Shown in pieces: positions 1 to 10,099 of a DNA stretch of 64,000 nucleotides (positions are counted from its first letter, which is position 1; each line of letters begins with the position of its first letter). A program made the position numbers and the translations under genes. Source of the stretch: Nostoc sp. NIES-4103 (GTDB taxonomy: Bacteria; Cyanobacteriota; Cyanobacteriia; Cyanobacteriales; Nostocaceae); NCBI RefSeq assembly GCF_002368335.1, contig NZ_AP018288.1, forward strand, positions 1,515,330-1,579,329, read 5' to 3'. Below the pieces are notes generated by a model. The model saw only the letters and a list, made by a program, of their open reading frames with translations. It was not told where the DNA came from and did no database searches.

Positions 1-2489
1 TTGGCAAACTCCACCGGAGCTAAGAGATGTCTTACCCAATACTCAGGAGTGGCGATCGCTTCATCAATTGGTTCTCCTGTAAGATTGGAGATCAGTGGAA
101 TTTGCGGACAAGCAAAGCTAACTGTTTTGGTAATGCGTTCAAACTCAGCCACCATTGGAAGCATTAAAGGGGAATGGAAAGCCTGGGAAACATTTAAAAG
201 GCGAATACTAATATTTTGTGCCTCAAATTGCGCTAATACAGCCTTGATTGCCTCAGTTTCACCAGAAATAACCACATTTTCATGACTATTAATGGCGGCG
301 ATCGCTATTTTTCCTTGATAGCTAGCAATAACTTGGCTGACAGATTCAGGATCACTCAATATCTCCGCCATCGCTCCTTGTTGCGGTATTGCATCCATCA
401 GACGCGCTCGCATAGCTACCAATTTCAAGCCGTCTTCTAAGCTGAAGACCCCAGCTATACAAGCAGCTACATATTCCCCTAAACTGTGACCCATGACCCA
501 AGTTGGAATAATACCCCAAGATTGCCATAACTCAGCTAAAGCGTACTCCAGAGCAAAGAGGACAGGTTGGATATAAGTAGTTTGGTTTAATAATAAGGAA
601 TCTTCGGTGTAGGCAGAGGGGTCAGCTTGCCATGAGGATGGATATAAAATGTCTAAGATAGATTGGTGAAGATAAGTGCTTAAAATAGCATCACATTGTT
701 CTAGAGTTTTGCGGAAAGTGGCTTGGGTTTGATAAAGTTCCCATCCCATTCCCACATATTGCGATCCTTGTCCTGTAAAAAGGAAGGCAATTTTCGCAGG
801 TTTTTTGGTTTGAATCGAGCCTTGGTAGTGGGAAGAAGAAGGTTGACATTGAGCGATCACACTTAACTGTTGATTTAACTGCGAAACTGATTGAGTAACT
901 ACAGCTAACAGATGCTCAAAATTTGAACGACCGATATTAGCAGTGTAACAAATATCTGCGATCGCCAAGTGTGGATGGTCTTGTAAAAAGGTTTGGTAGC
1001 GGTTGACTAATTCAAGTAAAGCCTGTTCACTTTTGGCTGAAAGGGTTAGCAAGTGGTAAGGTCGTTCAATGGTTGGTACAGCTTGAATCTGTTCTTTTGA
1101 TGATAAGCCAGGGGCTTCCTCAACAATTAGATGCACATTTGTTCCACTCACGCCAAAAGCACTGACTCCTGCCAAATGGGGAGCTTGAGTAACTGACCAA
1201 GGTATTAACTCAATGGGAACTTTAATCGGTAGTTTATCCCAAGGAATATAAGGATTCGGATTGTGAAAATGCAGATTAGGAGCAATTTGTTGATGTTGAA
1301 GTTGCAGGACAGTCTTCAATAAACCAGCTATCCCTGCGGTTCCTTCCAGATGACCGATATTTGTTTTAACTGTACCTAAAATCAAAGGATTTTCTGGAGA
1401 GCGTCCTTGACAATAAACGTTTCCCAAGGCAATCACCTCAATCGGATCGCCTAAAGAAGTTCCGGTGCCGTTCACTTCTACATATTGCAGTTGTTCAGGT
1501 GTAACTTTGGCTTGCTTCAAAGCTTGACGCAATAATGCTTCTTGGGCTTGTCCATTAGGTGCGGTTAATCCGTGACTTGCACCATTATGGTTGACAGCAG
1601 AACCACGAATCAGGGCTAAAATGCGATCGCCATCTGCTAACGCATCCTTGAGACGCTTGAGAACAACTACCCCACATCCTTCTCCCCGTCCGTATCCATT
1701 CGCTGAAGCATCAAAGGTTTTACATCGTCCGTCAGGAGAGACTACTTTTAATTTACAGTTACTAATGGCGGTGAACGGAGTTAACATCAAATTGACTCCG
1801 CCGGCTAGGGCTTGGTTACATTCTTGAGAACGCAAACTTTGACAAGCTAAATGAATTGCCAACAGAGAAGAAGAACAAGCTGTGTCAAGTTGCATTGTCG
1901 GGCCTTGGAAGCCAAACACGTAGGACAAGCGACCAGCGGCAATAGCACGACTAACCCCTAAACTGTTATGGGCATCAATGTGATTTAACGCTCCATTCTG
2001 AAAACACAGTTGGCTGTAGTCATCTCGAAAGATACCCATAAACACCCCAGTAGCACTATTTATGAGGCTATCTGGAGCGATCGCAGCATTTTCCATTGCT
2101 TCCCAACAAACCTCTAACAATAGTCGTTGTTGGGGGTCCATCGCCATCGCTTCACGAGGAGAAATCCTAAAGAATTGAGGATCGAATTGGTCAACTTGAT
2201 CTAAGAATGCTCCTTGGCGTGAGTACATCTTCCCTGGAGTGTCAGGATTAACATCGTAATAATCATCAATATTCCATCGCTCGGCAGGAATTTCTGTCAT
2301 TGCATCTATTCCCTGGCAAAGCAGTTGCCAATATGTTTCTGGATCAGTCACTCTCCCTGGAAAACGACATCCTATACCGACGATTGCAATCGGGTCAGTT
2401 TGCGCTTGCACAATGGCATCAAGTTGTTTATACCGTTCTAAAAACTCTTGTTTCAAATTTTGGGCGGTATTGGGTGAATGTTGTTTCAT
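1..2489 (-). CDS. type I polyketide synthase, KS-AT part (3' end outside window)
   Basis: The frame is open from the ATG at 2489 to the window edge, so the protein is truncated here at about 829 residues. A short N-terminal docking-like helix is followed by a ketosynthase: DTACSSS with Cys205 and NIGHLE with His380. An acyltransferase follows, with GHSLGEY and Ser669 and an AFHSP motif of the malonyl type. The second KS catalytic histidine, normally in HGTGT, is Asn340 here (EVNGTGT). The start lies 2 nt after the stop of the acyl-AMP ligase/ACP gene, so translation is probably coupled. The ACP there would hand a fatty acyl chain to this KS. Downstream domains and the product are not visible. 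The family call is firm; whether the KS elongates is uncertain. Confidence 0.93.
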   Translation of the reverse strand, partial: MKQHSPNTAQNLKQEFLERYKQLDAIVQAQTDPIAIVGIGCRFPGRVTDPETYWQLLCQGIDAMTEIPAERWNIDDYYDVNPDTPGKMYSRQGAFLDQVDQFDPQFFRISPREAMAMDPQQRLLLEVCWEAMENAAIAPDSLINSATGVFMGIFRDDYSQLCFQNGALNHIDAHNSLGVSRAIAAGRLSYVFGFQGPTMQLDTACSSSLLAIHLACQSLRSQECNQALAGGVNLMLTPFTAISNCKLKVVSPDGRCKTFDASANGYGRGEGCGVVVLKRLKDALADGDRILALIRGSAVNHNGASHGLTAPNGQAQEALLRQALKQAKVTPEQLQYVEVNGTGTSLGDPIEVIALGNVYCQGRSPENPLILGTVKTNIGHLEGTAGIAGLLKTVLQLQHQQIAPNLHFHNPNPYIPWDKLPIKVPIELIPWSVTQAPHLAGVSAFGVSGTNVHLIVEEAPGLSSKEQIQAVPTIERPYHLLTLSAKSEQALLELVNRYQTFLQDHPHLAIADICYTANIGRSNFEHLLAVVTQSVSQLNQQLSVIAQCQPSSSHYQGSIQTKKPAKIAFLFTGQGSQYVGMGWELYQTQATFRKTLEQCDAILSTYLHQSILDILYPSSWQADPSAYTEDSLLLNQTTYIQPVLFALEYALAELWQSWGIIPTWVMGHSLGEYVAACIAGVFSLEDGLKLVAMRARLMDAIPQQGAMAEILSDPESVSQVIASYQGKIAIAAINSHENVVISGETEAIKAVLAQFEAQNISIRLLNVSQAFHSPLMLPMVAEFERITKTVSFACPQIPLISNLTGEPIDEAIATPEYWVRHLLAPVEFA

Positions 2490-2491
2490 CT

Positions 2492-4825
2492 CTATTTTCT
2501 TACATTGTTTAATAAAGCTGCTATTTCCTCGTCTGAAGTGTCTTCTAAAGCAGTTAATAATTCCTCAAAGTCGAGTTTTTTAGCAGCAATATTTGTGGCT
2601 ATAGCTGGAGAATCAGCTTGCACGCTCAAAGCATTGAGCTTGTCGCACAGATACTTGGATAACGCTTCAATTGTCCGAAAATTCCAAATAATTGTAGCTT
2701 CTAGAGGCTCTTTTGACCAATCCTCCAAATCTTTAGCTAACTCTACAGCATAGATGGAGTCTAAACCAAAATCTACAAAGGATTTACTCGCAACGATGGT
2801 ATCAAGATTGACTTTTAACTTCTGATGGAGCCAATCAGCAATCCATTGTTCAATGGATTCTGCGGTTTGATGGGTTAACTTAGTTGTCTTTTGATAATTT
2901 TGGGAGCAAGTTGATTTAGACTTTTGAGAAATTGCCTCTGTGCGGAGGCTATACCAACTTTCCACCAAATTGAAGCTGTTTTCTAAAAACTGTGTTCTAC
3001 AAGTGCTGCGTTGAATTTTGCCACTGGATGTCTTAGCAATAGAAGCGGGTTTGAGGAGTAAGATAGCATAAACTTGCAATTGATATTCCTGAGAAATTGT
3101 CCGACGAATAGCTTCGATGATTTCGTCCTTATTCAATTGTCGCATGGCTGTTCGTTCGACTTCTTGGGCGATAACAAGAAGTTCTTCGCCATTGATTTCC
3201 ACGGCAAAGGCAGCGCCACAAGTGGGACGCAGAGATGGGTGGCTTTGTTCAACAGTGTATTCAATATCTTGGGGATAGTAATTACAACCGCGAATGATGA
3301 TGACATCTTTGAGCCGTCCAGTCACATATAGTTGTTCCTCTTGAATAAATCCTAAATCTCCTGTGCGTAAAAAAGGCCCTTCCTGAGTATCGGTAATGAA
3401 AGCTTTAAAGGTCTGTTGGGTTTCTTGGGGTCGTTGCCAATAGCCTTGAGCAACTGTAGTACCTTTGACCCAAATTTCACCCACTTCATCATTTCCACAG
3501 CATTTGAGAGAGTTGGGGTGAACAATAACAATTTCGGTATCAATTTCTGTTTGTCCGCAACTCACCAGACTTTGAACGTCTTGATCTTGCTCTGTAGCAA
3601 TGACGATTCTATTTTCTTTAAGGGCTTGTGTTTGCACTCGGCAAATTTGAGGTTTTTGACTTTTACGAACTGCTGCTACTTTTAAGGTGGCTTCTGCTAA
3701 TCCATAGCCAGGGCAAAAGCTGGAGTATTTAAAACCACAGATTTCAAAGACTTGGGCGAACTGCTCTAAGACTTCTGCTCTAACTGGTTCCGCCCCATTT
3801 AATGCCACCTGCCAACTGCTCAAATCTAGGGTGGTGATTTCTTCAGAAGTAATTTTTTCTAGACACCGAGTATAAGCGAAATTTGGGGCAGCACTATGAG
3901 TAGCTCGATAGCGGGAGATTGCTGTTAGCCAACGAATGGGACGTTGTAGAAAGGCGCTTGGAGGCATCATATAGCAAGAGAATCCCTTGTACAACGGAAG
4001 TAGCATTCCGTAAATTAGCCCCATATCATGGAAAGTAGGTAACCAAGTGACCATGACGCTGTTTTGAGTATGTTCCCAACCAAGATCAAGATCAGCTAAG
4101 TTTTGCAGGAGATTTTCTTGAGTAACCATGACTCCTTTTGGTTTGCCTGTGGAGCCGGAAGTATATTGCAGGAAAGCTAGGGGATTTGGGCAGATGGTGG
4201 AAGATTGCAAGCTTAAACTGCTGTCATAGGCGAGGGTATCGGTAGCAATATACTCCAAGGCTGTCAGGTGTAAATTTTGCTCTAACTGACTCTTGAGGGT
4301 TAGTAGTTGGGATTGCGTTGTCAGAACTATCGTGGCTTGAGCATCTTGGATGATAGCTTCTAAGCGAGACAACTTTTGGTTACGCTTAGGGAGATTGGCA
4401 GGAATAGCAATTACTCCTGCGGCTAAACACCCCAAAAAAGCAGCTACAAATTCCAGCCCAGCTGGATATAGAAGTAAGGCTCTTTCTCCAGGTAAGACAC
4501 AAGAGTGCAAATAGGAAGCGATCGCTTGAACTTGTTGTGCTAAATTCTCATATGTGAGGGTTCCGGCTTCTATCTCTCCATCTTTCAGAAAGGTATAAGC
4601 TTTTTGGGATGCTTGAGTTTTGGCTCGGATTTGTAGCACATCAATTAAACTTGTAACTTGGATTAGTTTTTGATCAATTTCTAGACCAACATTCATGATC
4701 TTTTTTTCGTGGCGTTGTTGAATTTGTCTAAGGATGTTTACTTCTAGCTTTTCGATATCAATTCTCAGTTGATTGAGGATAGTTTCTATTGAGGATAAAT
4801 TAGGTATATTCCACTGTTCTTTCAT
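2492..4825 (-). CDS. fatty acyl-AMP ligase fused to an acyl carrier protein (FAAL-ACP)
   Basis: This 777-residue loading protein activates a free fatty acid as acyl-AMP and passes it to its own carrier domain. The AMP-binding core carries YTSGSTGKPKG, then WLPTFHDMGL, and later GYGLAEATL and RTGDLG, in the arrangement of FAAL/acyl-ACP ligases. The C-terminal carrier domain has DFGLDS with the phosphopantetheine serine at residue 690. It ends in an acidic helical tail (SDEEIAALL) of the kind seen on cyanobacterial docking regions. An unusual N-terminal extension of about 60 helical residues precedes the ligase. The gene overlaps the nitroreductase stop by 26 nt and abuts the PKS start, so all four genes look like one operon. 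The fatty acid used cannot be read from sequence. Confidence 0.93.
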   Translation of the reverse strand: MKEQWNIPNLSSIETILNQLRIDIEKLEVNILRQIQQRHEKKIMNVGLEIDQKLIQVTSLIDVLQIRAKTQASQKAYTFLKDGEIEAGTLTYENLAQQVQAIASYLHSCVLPGERALLLYPAGLEFVAAFLGCLAAGVIAIPANLPKRNQKLSRLEAIIQDAQATIVLTTQSQLLTLKSQLEQNLHLTALEYIATDTLAYDSSLSLQSSTICPNPLAFLQYTSGSTGKPKGVMVTQENLLQNLADLDLGWEHTQNSVMVTWLPTFHDMGLIYGMLLPLYKGFSCYMMPPSAFLQRPIRWLTAISRYRATHSAAPNFAYTRCLEKITSEEITTLDLSSWQVALNGAEPVRAEVLEQFAQVFEICGFKYSSFCPGYGLAEATLKVAAVRKSQKPQICRVQTQALKENRIVIATEQDQDVQSLVSCGQTEIDTEIVIVHPNSLKCCGNDEVGEIWVKGTTVAQGYWQRPQETQQTFKAFITDTQEGPFLRTGDLGFIQEEQLYVTGRLKDVIIIRGCNYYPQDIEYTVEQSHPSLRPTCGAAFAVEINGEELLVIAQEVERTAMRQLNKDEIIEAIRRTISQEYQLQVYAILLLKPASIAKTSSGKIQRSTCRTQFLENSFNLVESWYSLRTEAISQKSKSTCSQNYQKTTKLTHQTAESIEQWIADWLHQKLKVNLDTIVASKSFVDFGLDSIYAVELAKDLEDWSKEPLEATIIWNFRTIEALSKYLCDKLNALSVQADSPAIATNIAAKKLDFEELLTALEDTSDEEIAALLNNVRK

Positions 4826-5480
4826 GGGATATTGGCCCTAATTCAAAAGCTTCTCCATAAATTTCGCCATAACAAAGTTGATCAAGTTCAAAGCGCCCAC
4901 CATACTGGCTATAGGGTTCGGCGGCATAGCCCAGGGCTAAAAGACAACACACATCAACATGATCGGGAATTTGAAAATATTCTCTTAAGGGTTTAGCGAC
5001 AAATCCTTCAATGGGACAACTATCTACTCCCAAACTTTGGGCAGCAATCATCATGTAAGTGGCTGCAATCATGACTTGGCGATTAGTCCAAGCCTCCATA
5101 AACTGATAACAGGGTTTGAACTGGAAAAATGAGGGGATTGCCATGTGCATGAACTTGGCCCGTTTTTCGTTCATGGAGCCTACTTGTTTACCCAGTTCTA
5201 TGACTTTGTTGATGTATTTTTTTTGATTAACTTGGCGATCGCCACAACAAATTAAAACAGCTGAAGCTTCGGTTAATTTCTCTTGTTCAAAGCAAAATTC
5301 CCGTAATTTTGCCTTGTGCTCCGCTTCAGTAACTATGATAAACCGCCAAGGTTGTAGGTTATAACTGGAGGGAGCAAGACAACCCAAACGCAGAATTTCT
5401 TCTAAAACTTCCGACGGAATGGGACTGGGGAGAAAGCTCCGAGTTGCTCTTCTTTTTTTGAGAATTTCTGTGATATTCAT
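4800..5480 (-). CDS. nitroreductase-family flavoprotein
   Basis: The 226-residue protein has the FMN-dependent nitroreductase fold: an N-terminal RRATRSF motif for FMN phosphate binding, APSSYNLQPWRF, and a C-terminal LALGYAAEP segment. Such enzymes reduce or oxidise varied substrates with FMN and NAD(P)H. It sits between the VOC dioxygenase and the FAAL-ACP gene and overlaps the latter by 26 nt, so it is probably a tailoring redox enzyme of the polyketide pathway (inference). A housekeeping flavin reductase role is the alternative. The central part, around residues 85-130, diverges from common family members and may form the substrate pocket. Confidence 0.87.
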   Translation of the reverse strand: MNITEILKKRRATRSFLPSPIPSEVLEEILRLGCLAPSSYNLQPWRFIIVTEAEHKAKLREFCFEQEKLTEASAVLICCGDRQVNQKKYINKVIELGKQVGSMNEKRAKFMHMAIPSFFQFKPCYQFMEAWTNRQVMIAATYMMIAAQSLGVDSCPIEGFVAKPLREYFQIPDHVDVCCLLALGYAAEPYSQYGGRFELDQLCYGEIYGEAFELGPISHERTVEYT

Positions 5481-5537
5481 ACTCTTTTGGAAAACTTTAC
5501 AATTATTGTGCTAAGTACTAGATGAGACTGAGTAGTT

Positions 5538-6467
5538 TTAGCCGAGAAAAGCCTCTGGAATTGGAGGACCCCATTGATAAAGGATATTTTGACTCACAGC
5601 GTGCATTTGTAACTCGGCAGACTCATTGAATAAATCTCCATCGGTAAAATGCTCAATTAAGCTGCCAAATGGATCTTGCCAATAATCAAATACTTGACTT
5701 CCCAAAAGATGCCGTCCAATTCCCCAAGCTGGTATCCAACCTTTTTCTTTAAGCCAATCATGACCAATCTTGATTGCATCGAAGTCTTGCACTTCAAAGG
5801 CAGTATGATGAACTCGAATTTGAGATCCTTGTATCATCGCAATGGTATGATGATCCACCCACTCTTGCCCACGCTTGCAGCGTAAAAAAGCTCCCACCCG
5901 CAAACTGGGATGTCCATAATAGATAAGGTCAGTGGCAGTTAATCCAAAGGTTTTTTGATACCACTCATAACTTTCTTCAAAATCTTTTACGTCAATGCCA
6001 ATATGTCCTAACCGTAAAATGGGTGTAGGTTCTTTAACAGGGCGTTGAGTCCGACCATAACGCTGTTTGATGTTGGCATAATTCCATTGCAAGGGTTCTG
6101 GTATGGAGAGTTCTGGAACTTCTTCAATACCGTAAACGACATCCACACGAAAGCCGTTGGGATCGATTAAAGTTACTCTATATCCTCCTCCAGGGGAAGT
6201 CATTTCTTCCATTGCTGAGGCTTCAGGTAAGTTAACAATCTCCTCTAACATCTCTTGAGAAGAAGCTTGGAGTGCAAATCCCACAAATTCAGGTTTTTCT
6301 CCTCGTTCGACAACGTAAATATGATGCACTTTTCCTCGACCTCGCATATAGAGAGCTGTATCGGTTCTAGCCGAGCAAATCATACCAAAATCAGTCAAAA
6401 ATCGCTCACATTCATCTAAGTTGGAATGTTTATAGATAACGTAAGCAATATCAGCGATTCTAGACAT
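5538..6467 (-). CDS. two-domain VOC-fold extradiol dioxygenase-like protein
   Basis: The 309-residue protein consists of two vicinal-oxygen-chelate modules, as in 2,3-dihydroxybiphenyl dioxygenases. The second module keeps all three expected metal ligands: His in LGHIGIDV, His in VHHTAFEV and Glu in LIEHFTDGD, so it should bind Fe(II) and cleave or oxidise a catechol-like or related substrate. The N-terminal module looks structural. It is the first gene of the leftward operon. AGAAGGA lies just upstream of the ATG, giving a good ribosome site. Its place next to FAAL and PKS genes suggests action on an aromatic or enediol intermediate, but no substrate can be assigned. Confidence 0.85.
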   Translation of the reverse strand: MSRIADIAYVIYKHSNLDECERFLTDFGMICSARTDTALYMRGRGKVHHIYVVERGEKPEFVGFALQASSQEMLEEIVNLPEASAMEEMTSPGGGYRVTLIDPNGFRVDVVYGIEEVPELSIPEPLQWNYANIKQRYGRTQRPVKEPTPILRLGHIGIDVKDFEESYEWYQKTFGLTATDLIYYGHPSLRVGAFLRCKRGQEWVDHHTIAMIQGSQIRVHHTAFEVQDFDAIKIGHDWLKEKGWIPAWGIGRHLLGSQVFDYWQDPFGSLIEHFTDGDLFNESAELQMHAVSQNILYQWGPPIPEAFLG

Positions 6468-8047
6468 AAATTTCCTTCTATTTAGTTCAATGGTGAGTCA
6501 ATAACTTCAAATTACTACCTGACAACGGCAAACGCATTATGTAAATCAACAATCAAAGCATTTAATATGGTTATTTCGGTAGTTTTATAGAGAATTAATA
6601 GTAAAATTCTAGGTTTATAAGTTTCGTAAACGGAACTTACTAAAGTTACAGAAGCCATATCCAAGTCTTGTGATTAACTTGAATTTATTATTAATACCTT
6701 ATCCAGTAACACTCGTTGTTTTACCATCAAAATAACCAAGAATTTCTCCGGACTATTTCACCATTAAAGCGATACTTTTAGGAAAACACAAAAGTGTCTC
6801 ATTTATCCAATCATCAATGAGGATAGACTATAGTTTCACGTAAAAATTTAGTTGTTATAAAACTTTATATTGTCAGATCAACTTTATCCATTTTTGGTAG
6901 TGCATTAACTTTCCTGATTTTTCACAGAATGTGGAAAAAGAGGAATGATTCAACACTTCTTGGTTAAGAACAAAAACGAGGTAAAGTGATAATTCTTCAC
7001 CAAGTAGTGTGAGATAAAAAAATTGGTGCTGCTAAAAAATTTCTCCTTGATAATGCCAACGTTACAAGCAGAGTTAATATTCAAAGCGATAGAAACAGTA
7101 ATTTATCCTTGCGTGATTGTGCGATCGCTGCACTAAACGATACTAGCGATGCCTGCGGCAGCAAGCTACGCAGTATGAGAAAATGGTAGAAGATTGATCC
7201 TAAAAACTGATGTTTTCGACAAGATAGTCTGCCTACGTGGATTTAAAAAATTGCCACCTAGAATTTCCATGACAGTTTCATAATAGCCACTACAAAATTT
7301 TCTGCTATAAAATTGCAGAGAGAGTTTGCTTAACTATACGAAATTGTTCGATGTCATTTAAATTGACACTGCAAACACAGAACGAATATTGATTGCTCTT
7401 GGTTAGACATTTGCATCTATGCAACTTTACCTGGTACTGTAAAAATACCAATGTGTACATAGCTGCTAGTTTTATGGATATTACTTGTAATAATCGTCAG
7501 AACAGCATTTGAGTTGATTTTAGCAGCATCGATTTGAAAATACAAGATTGATTTGAAACTTTTGATCTAGCGACTGTCCAGGCAGCTATTAAAAATGCAA
7601 GCACCTTCAGGTAGCTTAAAAAGCTCGAAAAGCAACTGCCACAAGAATTTATCGCTTATAACTTTATATTAGGCGCTTTACAGCTAGAGATCCATGCATT
7701 TCCAATTTCTCGTTTTCCCGTAGCAGAGGATAGCGATCGCCCTCACCCCAAAGCTCAAACTTAATAGCGATCACGCTTCCCCTGCACTCAAGTGCAAACT
7801 ATACCGTCTAGTTTTGTTTCAGATAGCGATGTCTACGACAAGACTTGCAACTACACAAGCAAAAACGCATCTGCGATCGCTGTTGGAAGTTGTACCTTTT
7901 CCCAGTCGCAATCCAATACATCACAGATCGCTTTGAACGACTCTTCCACAACAGGATTGCCTTTGAAAAACCAAAAACAGTCCAAATATTTTAATTTGTT
8001 ACTTTCGGCAAAGTTTTCCAGAGTTTCATAATTTAACTGTAAAAATT

Positions 8048-8168
8048 CAGGAGTCAGAACTCAGAAGTCAGAATAATTAAAGAATCAAGAAATAAATTGA
8101 TAAAGGAATGAAGAAGAATTCTGTTTTATAAGACTCTTTTCCTTATTAATTCTGATTTCTGACTCCTG
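8048..8168. repeat. inverted-repeat module bounded by a gagtcaga array
   Basis: CAGGAGTCAGAA at 8048-8059 is matched by its exact reverse complement at 8157-8168, with a central AT-rich unique stretch. The same kind of module occurs at 51413-51652. Confidence 0.6.
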
Positions 8169-8412
8169 GGTGTTAAATTCTTAAATTTAACTTCATCCTG
8201 TAGCGTAAATCTACTATCCAATCAAGATTTAATTCTAGATAATTTTCGCTCATCAAATTCTCCACTACATTAACCGCCATAGCCAAACATACTCCTACAT
8301 CTACCTTCAGCTATTAACTCCATCATTTCCAGCCATAAATATGTGTTTTCTGCTGGCTGCATACTTATGTGCGTGTGGGATTTCTTTAACCTCAGCTACC
8401 GCTGCATCTGCT

Positions 8413-8679
8413 TTACTTAGCCTGCTCGTTCTCATCAATCTCCAACTCCAACAAACTCAACACTTTTTCTTCCAACGCAGTTAAATAAGGACGGTTCAGT
8501 TTCCCCAACGATTCCAGAAACCTCTGCACCGACTACTCCAACTCACTGGAGTACACCCGTGTAATGCGATCGCTCTGCTTTGCCTCGGTTAATTCGGGAA
8601 TCTCAACAGAAGTAAGCGTGATGGTTGCTGTGGCTGGGTCTTGTTCTCGGACTTGAGCATCTGGTAGCGTTTTATTCCT
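8413..8679 (-). pseudogene. relic of an unidentified protein gene with an in-frame stop
   Basis: On the minus strand one frame stays protein-like for about 88 codons. It ends in a helical segment FLESLGKLNRPYLTALEEK with an acidic C-terminus and a TAA at 8413. A TAG interrupts it after SSELE, where a single change from CAG would restore the frame. No start is seen; the 5' part seems lost or shifted. The family is not recognised. Confidence 0.35.
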
Positions 8680-8734
8680 ACATGTGCGGTAAATTTGGTA
8701 GAAGGCACTTTTTCACTTATGCAGCATAGTTACA

Positions 8735-9499
8735 ATGAAACCTGAAATTATTACTGCAATCATCGCTGCGATTGTTGCAGTTATTAGCGCCATTGTCAGT
8801 ATCTATGGACAAATGCGTGTTGCACGATTGTCTGATCGTCTTGCTAAGCAACGTGAAGCCCAATCGCGTGAAGCACAAACGGCTGCTTTAATGTCCAAAT
8901 ATCGCGATCCGTTGCTGCGCTGTGCAATAGATCTTCAAAGTCGCTTATTTAATATTCGCCAAAACCGCGTTTTAGAGAATTTCGATCAACGGTGTTTATC
9001 CGAACAAGATTACTTAATTAACAATACTTTGTATGTTTTTGCAGAATATTTTGGATGGGTTGAGATTCTACGACGAGAGATTCAGTTTTTAGATTTAGGG
9101 GATCTAGAGTTAAATCGTCGCCTTAGTGAACTATTGGTAAACATTACCAAAGCTTTTGGTACAAACCGATTCAATGGCAAAGATAATTTTGATCCAACCT
9201 TCCAACTATTTAATGGCCAACAGCGGGCAATTGGAGAAATTATGATGAAATCTCGCGCCACAGATCAAACGCTGGGTTATGAGTGTATTGGTTATGCTGC
9301 TTTTGTCCAAAAAATGAGCGAGCCAGACTTTGCTCATTGGTTTGTAAAGTTAAAAGACGATGTAAATGTGATCATCAAGCAATCGAAAATTGGTGGAGAG
9401 CGCCTTGTTTTGATTCATAGCAGGTTGATTGACCTGATCGATTTTCTCGATCCACACTGTATACGTATACCCTTAAATTACAGAACTAGAATTGAGTAG
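8735..9499 (+). CDS. membrane-anchored protein of unknown function
   Basis: The 254-residue protein starts with one hydrophobic helix (about residues 5-24, IITAIIAAIVAVISAIVSI), then a charged coiled stretch rich in REAQ (about 28-50), then a mostly helical soluble domain to the end. This layout suggests a single-pass inner-membrane protein with a cytoplasmic domain. I do not recognise the domain. It is followed by a WD40 remnant on the same strand, so both may be left over from a larger accessory locus. No clear Shine-Dalgarno sequence precedes the ATG. Confidence 0.65.
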   Translation: MKPEIITAIIAAIVAVISAIVSIYGQMRVARLSDRLAKQREAQSREAQTAALMSKYRDPLLRCAIDLQSRLFNIRQNRVLENFDQRCLSEQDYLINNTLYVFAEYFGWVEILRREIQFLDLGDLELNRRLSELLVNITKAFGTNRFNGKDNFDPTFQLFNGQQRAIGEIMMKSRATDQTLGYECIGYAAFVQKMSEPDFAHWFVKLKDDVNVIIKQSKIGGERLVLIHSRLIDLIDFLDPHCIRIPLNYRTRIE

Positions 9500-9571
9500 T
9501 CGAGTGCTTAAAAAGCATTGTGTTTGAAAATGATTTGACCAACAGCGATCGCCCTCACTCCAAACCCTAGC

Positions 9572-10030
9572 GTGACAGCACAAGTGCGATCGCCCATACG
9601 TACCCTAAATCGCCCTTCCGACTTTTTTGGTTCGATGGTATCTTGGTTTGACCGTTCGGTAGGGTCAATTCGGTCAGTTGCTATTAGCCCTGATGGACAA
9701 ATCATTGCTAGTGGAGGTACAAGTGCCGGTGATAATGGTGTTTCTAATCCACCAATCAAGCTATGGAATACAAGTACTGGAGAGGAAATACGTATTCTTA
9801 CTGGACACACAGCTTCTGTGAATGCGATCGCATTTAGTCCAACAGCAAAAATTATCGCCAGTGGAGGCGAAGATAATACAATCCGAATTTGGAATTATCA
9901 AACGGGAGAACTGATACAGACCCTTGAACCTCAAAGTCTGGTAAATTCTCTTGTTTTCAGTCCTCATGCCAAAATTTTAGTTAGTGGTACTGATGATTCC
10001 AAAATTAGGATTTGGGGTAGACCTTGTTAA
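9572..10030 (+). CDS. short WD40-repeat protein, probably a remnant
   Basis: The frame encodes about three WD40 blades: AISPDGQIIASGG to IKLWN, AFSPTAKIIASGG to IRIWN, and VFSPHAKILVSGT to IRIWG. Free-standing propellers normally need six to eight blades, so 152 residues is too short for a closed one. The frame opens with a GTG inside a HIP1-rich stretch without a clear ribosome site; an ATG follows at codon 22. It probably descends from a longer NACHT/STAND-WD40 or kinase-WD40 gene. Whether it is expressed is unknown. Confidence 0.5.
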   Translation: MTAQVRSPIRTLNRPSDFFGSMVSWFDRSVGSIRSVAISPDGQIIASGGTSAGDNGVSNPPIKLWNTSTGEEIRILTGHTASVNAIAFSPTAKIIASGGEDNTIRIWNYQTGELIQTLEPQSLVNSLVFSPHAKILVSGTDDSKIRIWGRPC

Positions 10031-10099
10031 TTACGCTTATATTTGTTTGATTTCAAAGATGATAAAAGTTAGGACTTACGCATTGACAGAAAGTTGATA

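Larger units (their letters stand above)
6468..8734. other. gene-poor, decayed spacer of about 2.3 kb
   Basis: No convincing intact gene is visible. The left end holds the promoter region of the PKS operon. From about 7.5 kb, short broken protein-like frames appear, for example a plus-strand stretch at 7580-7765 beginning after a stop and reading LKKLEKQLPQEFIAYNF. HIP1-type sites are scattered through it. The right part holds an inverted repeat (8048-8168) and a broken minus-strand frame (8413-8679), listed separately. It reads as an accessory region losing its genes. Confidence 0.5.

Noticed and set aside
1..285. Plus-strand open frame of 94 codons at the left edge
   Set aside because: It is the antisense of the PKS acyltransferase, whose minus-strand frame has clear motifs.
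7792..8031. 79-codon plus-strand frame
   Set aside because: Low-complexity Ser-rich translation with no ribosome site, in a decayed spacer.
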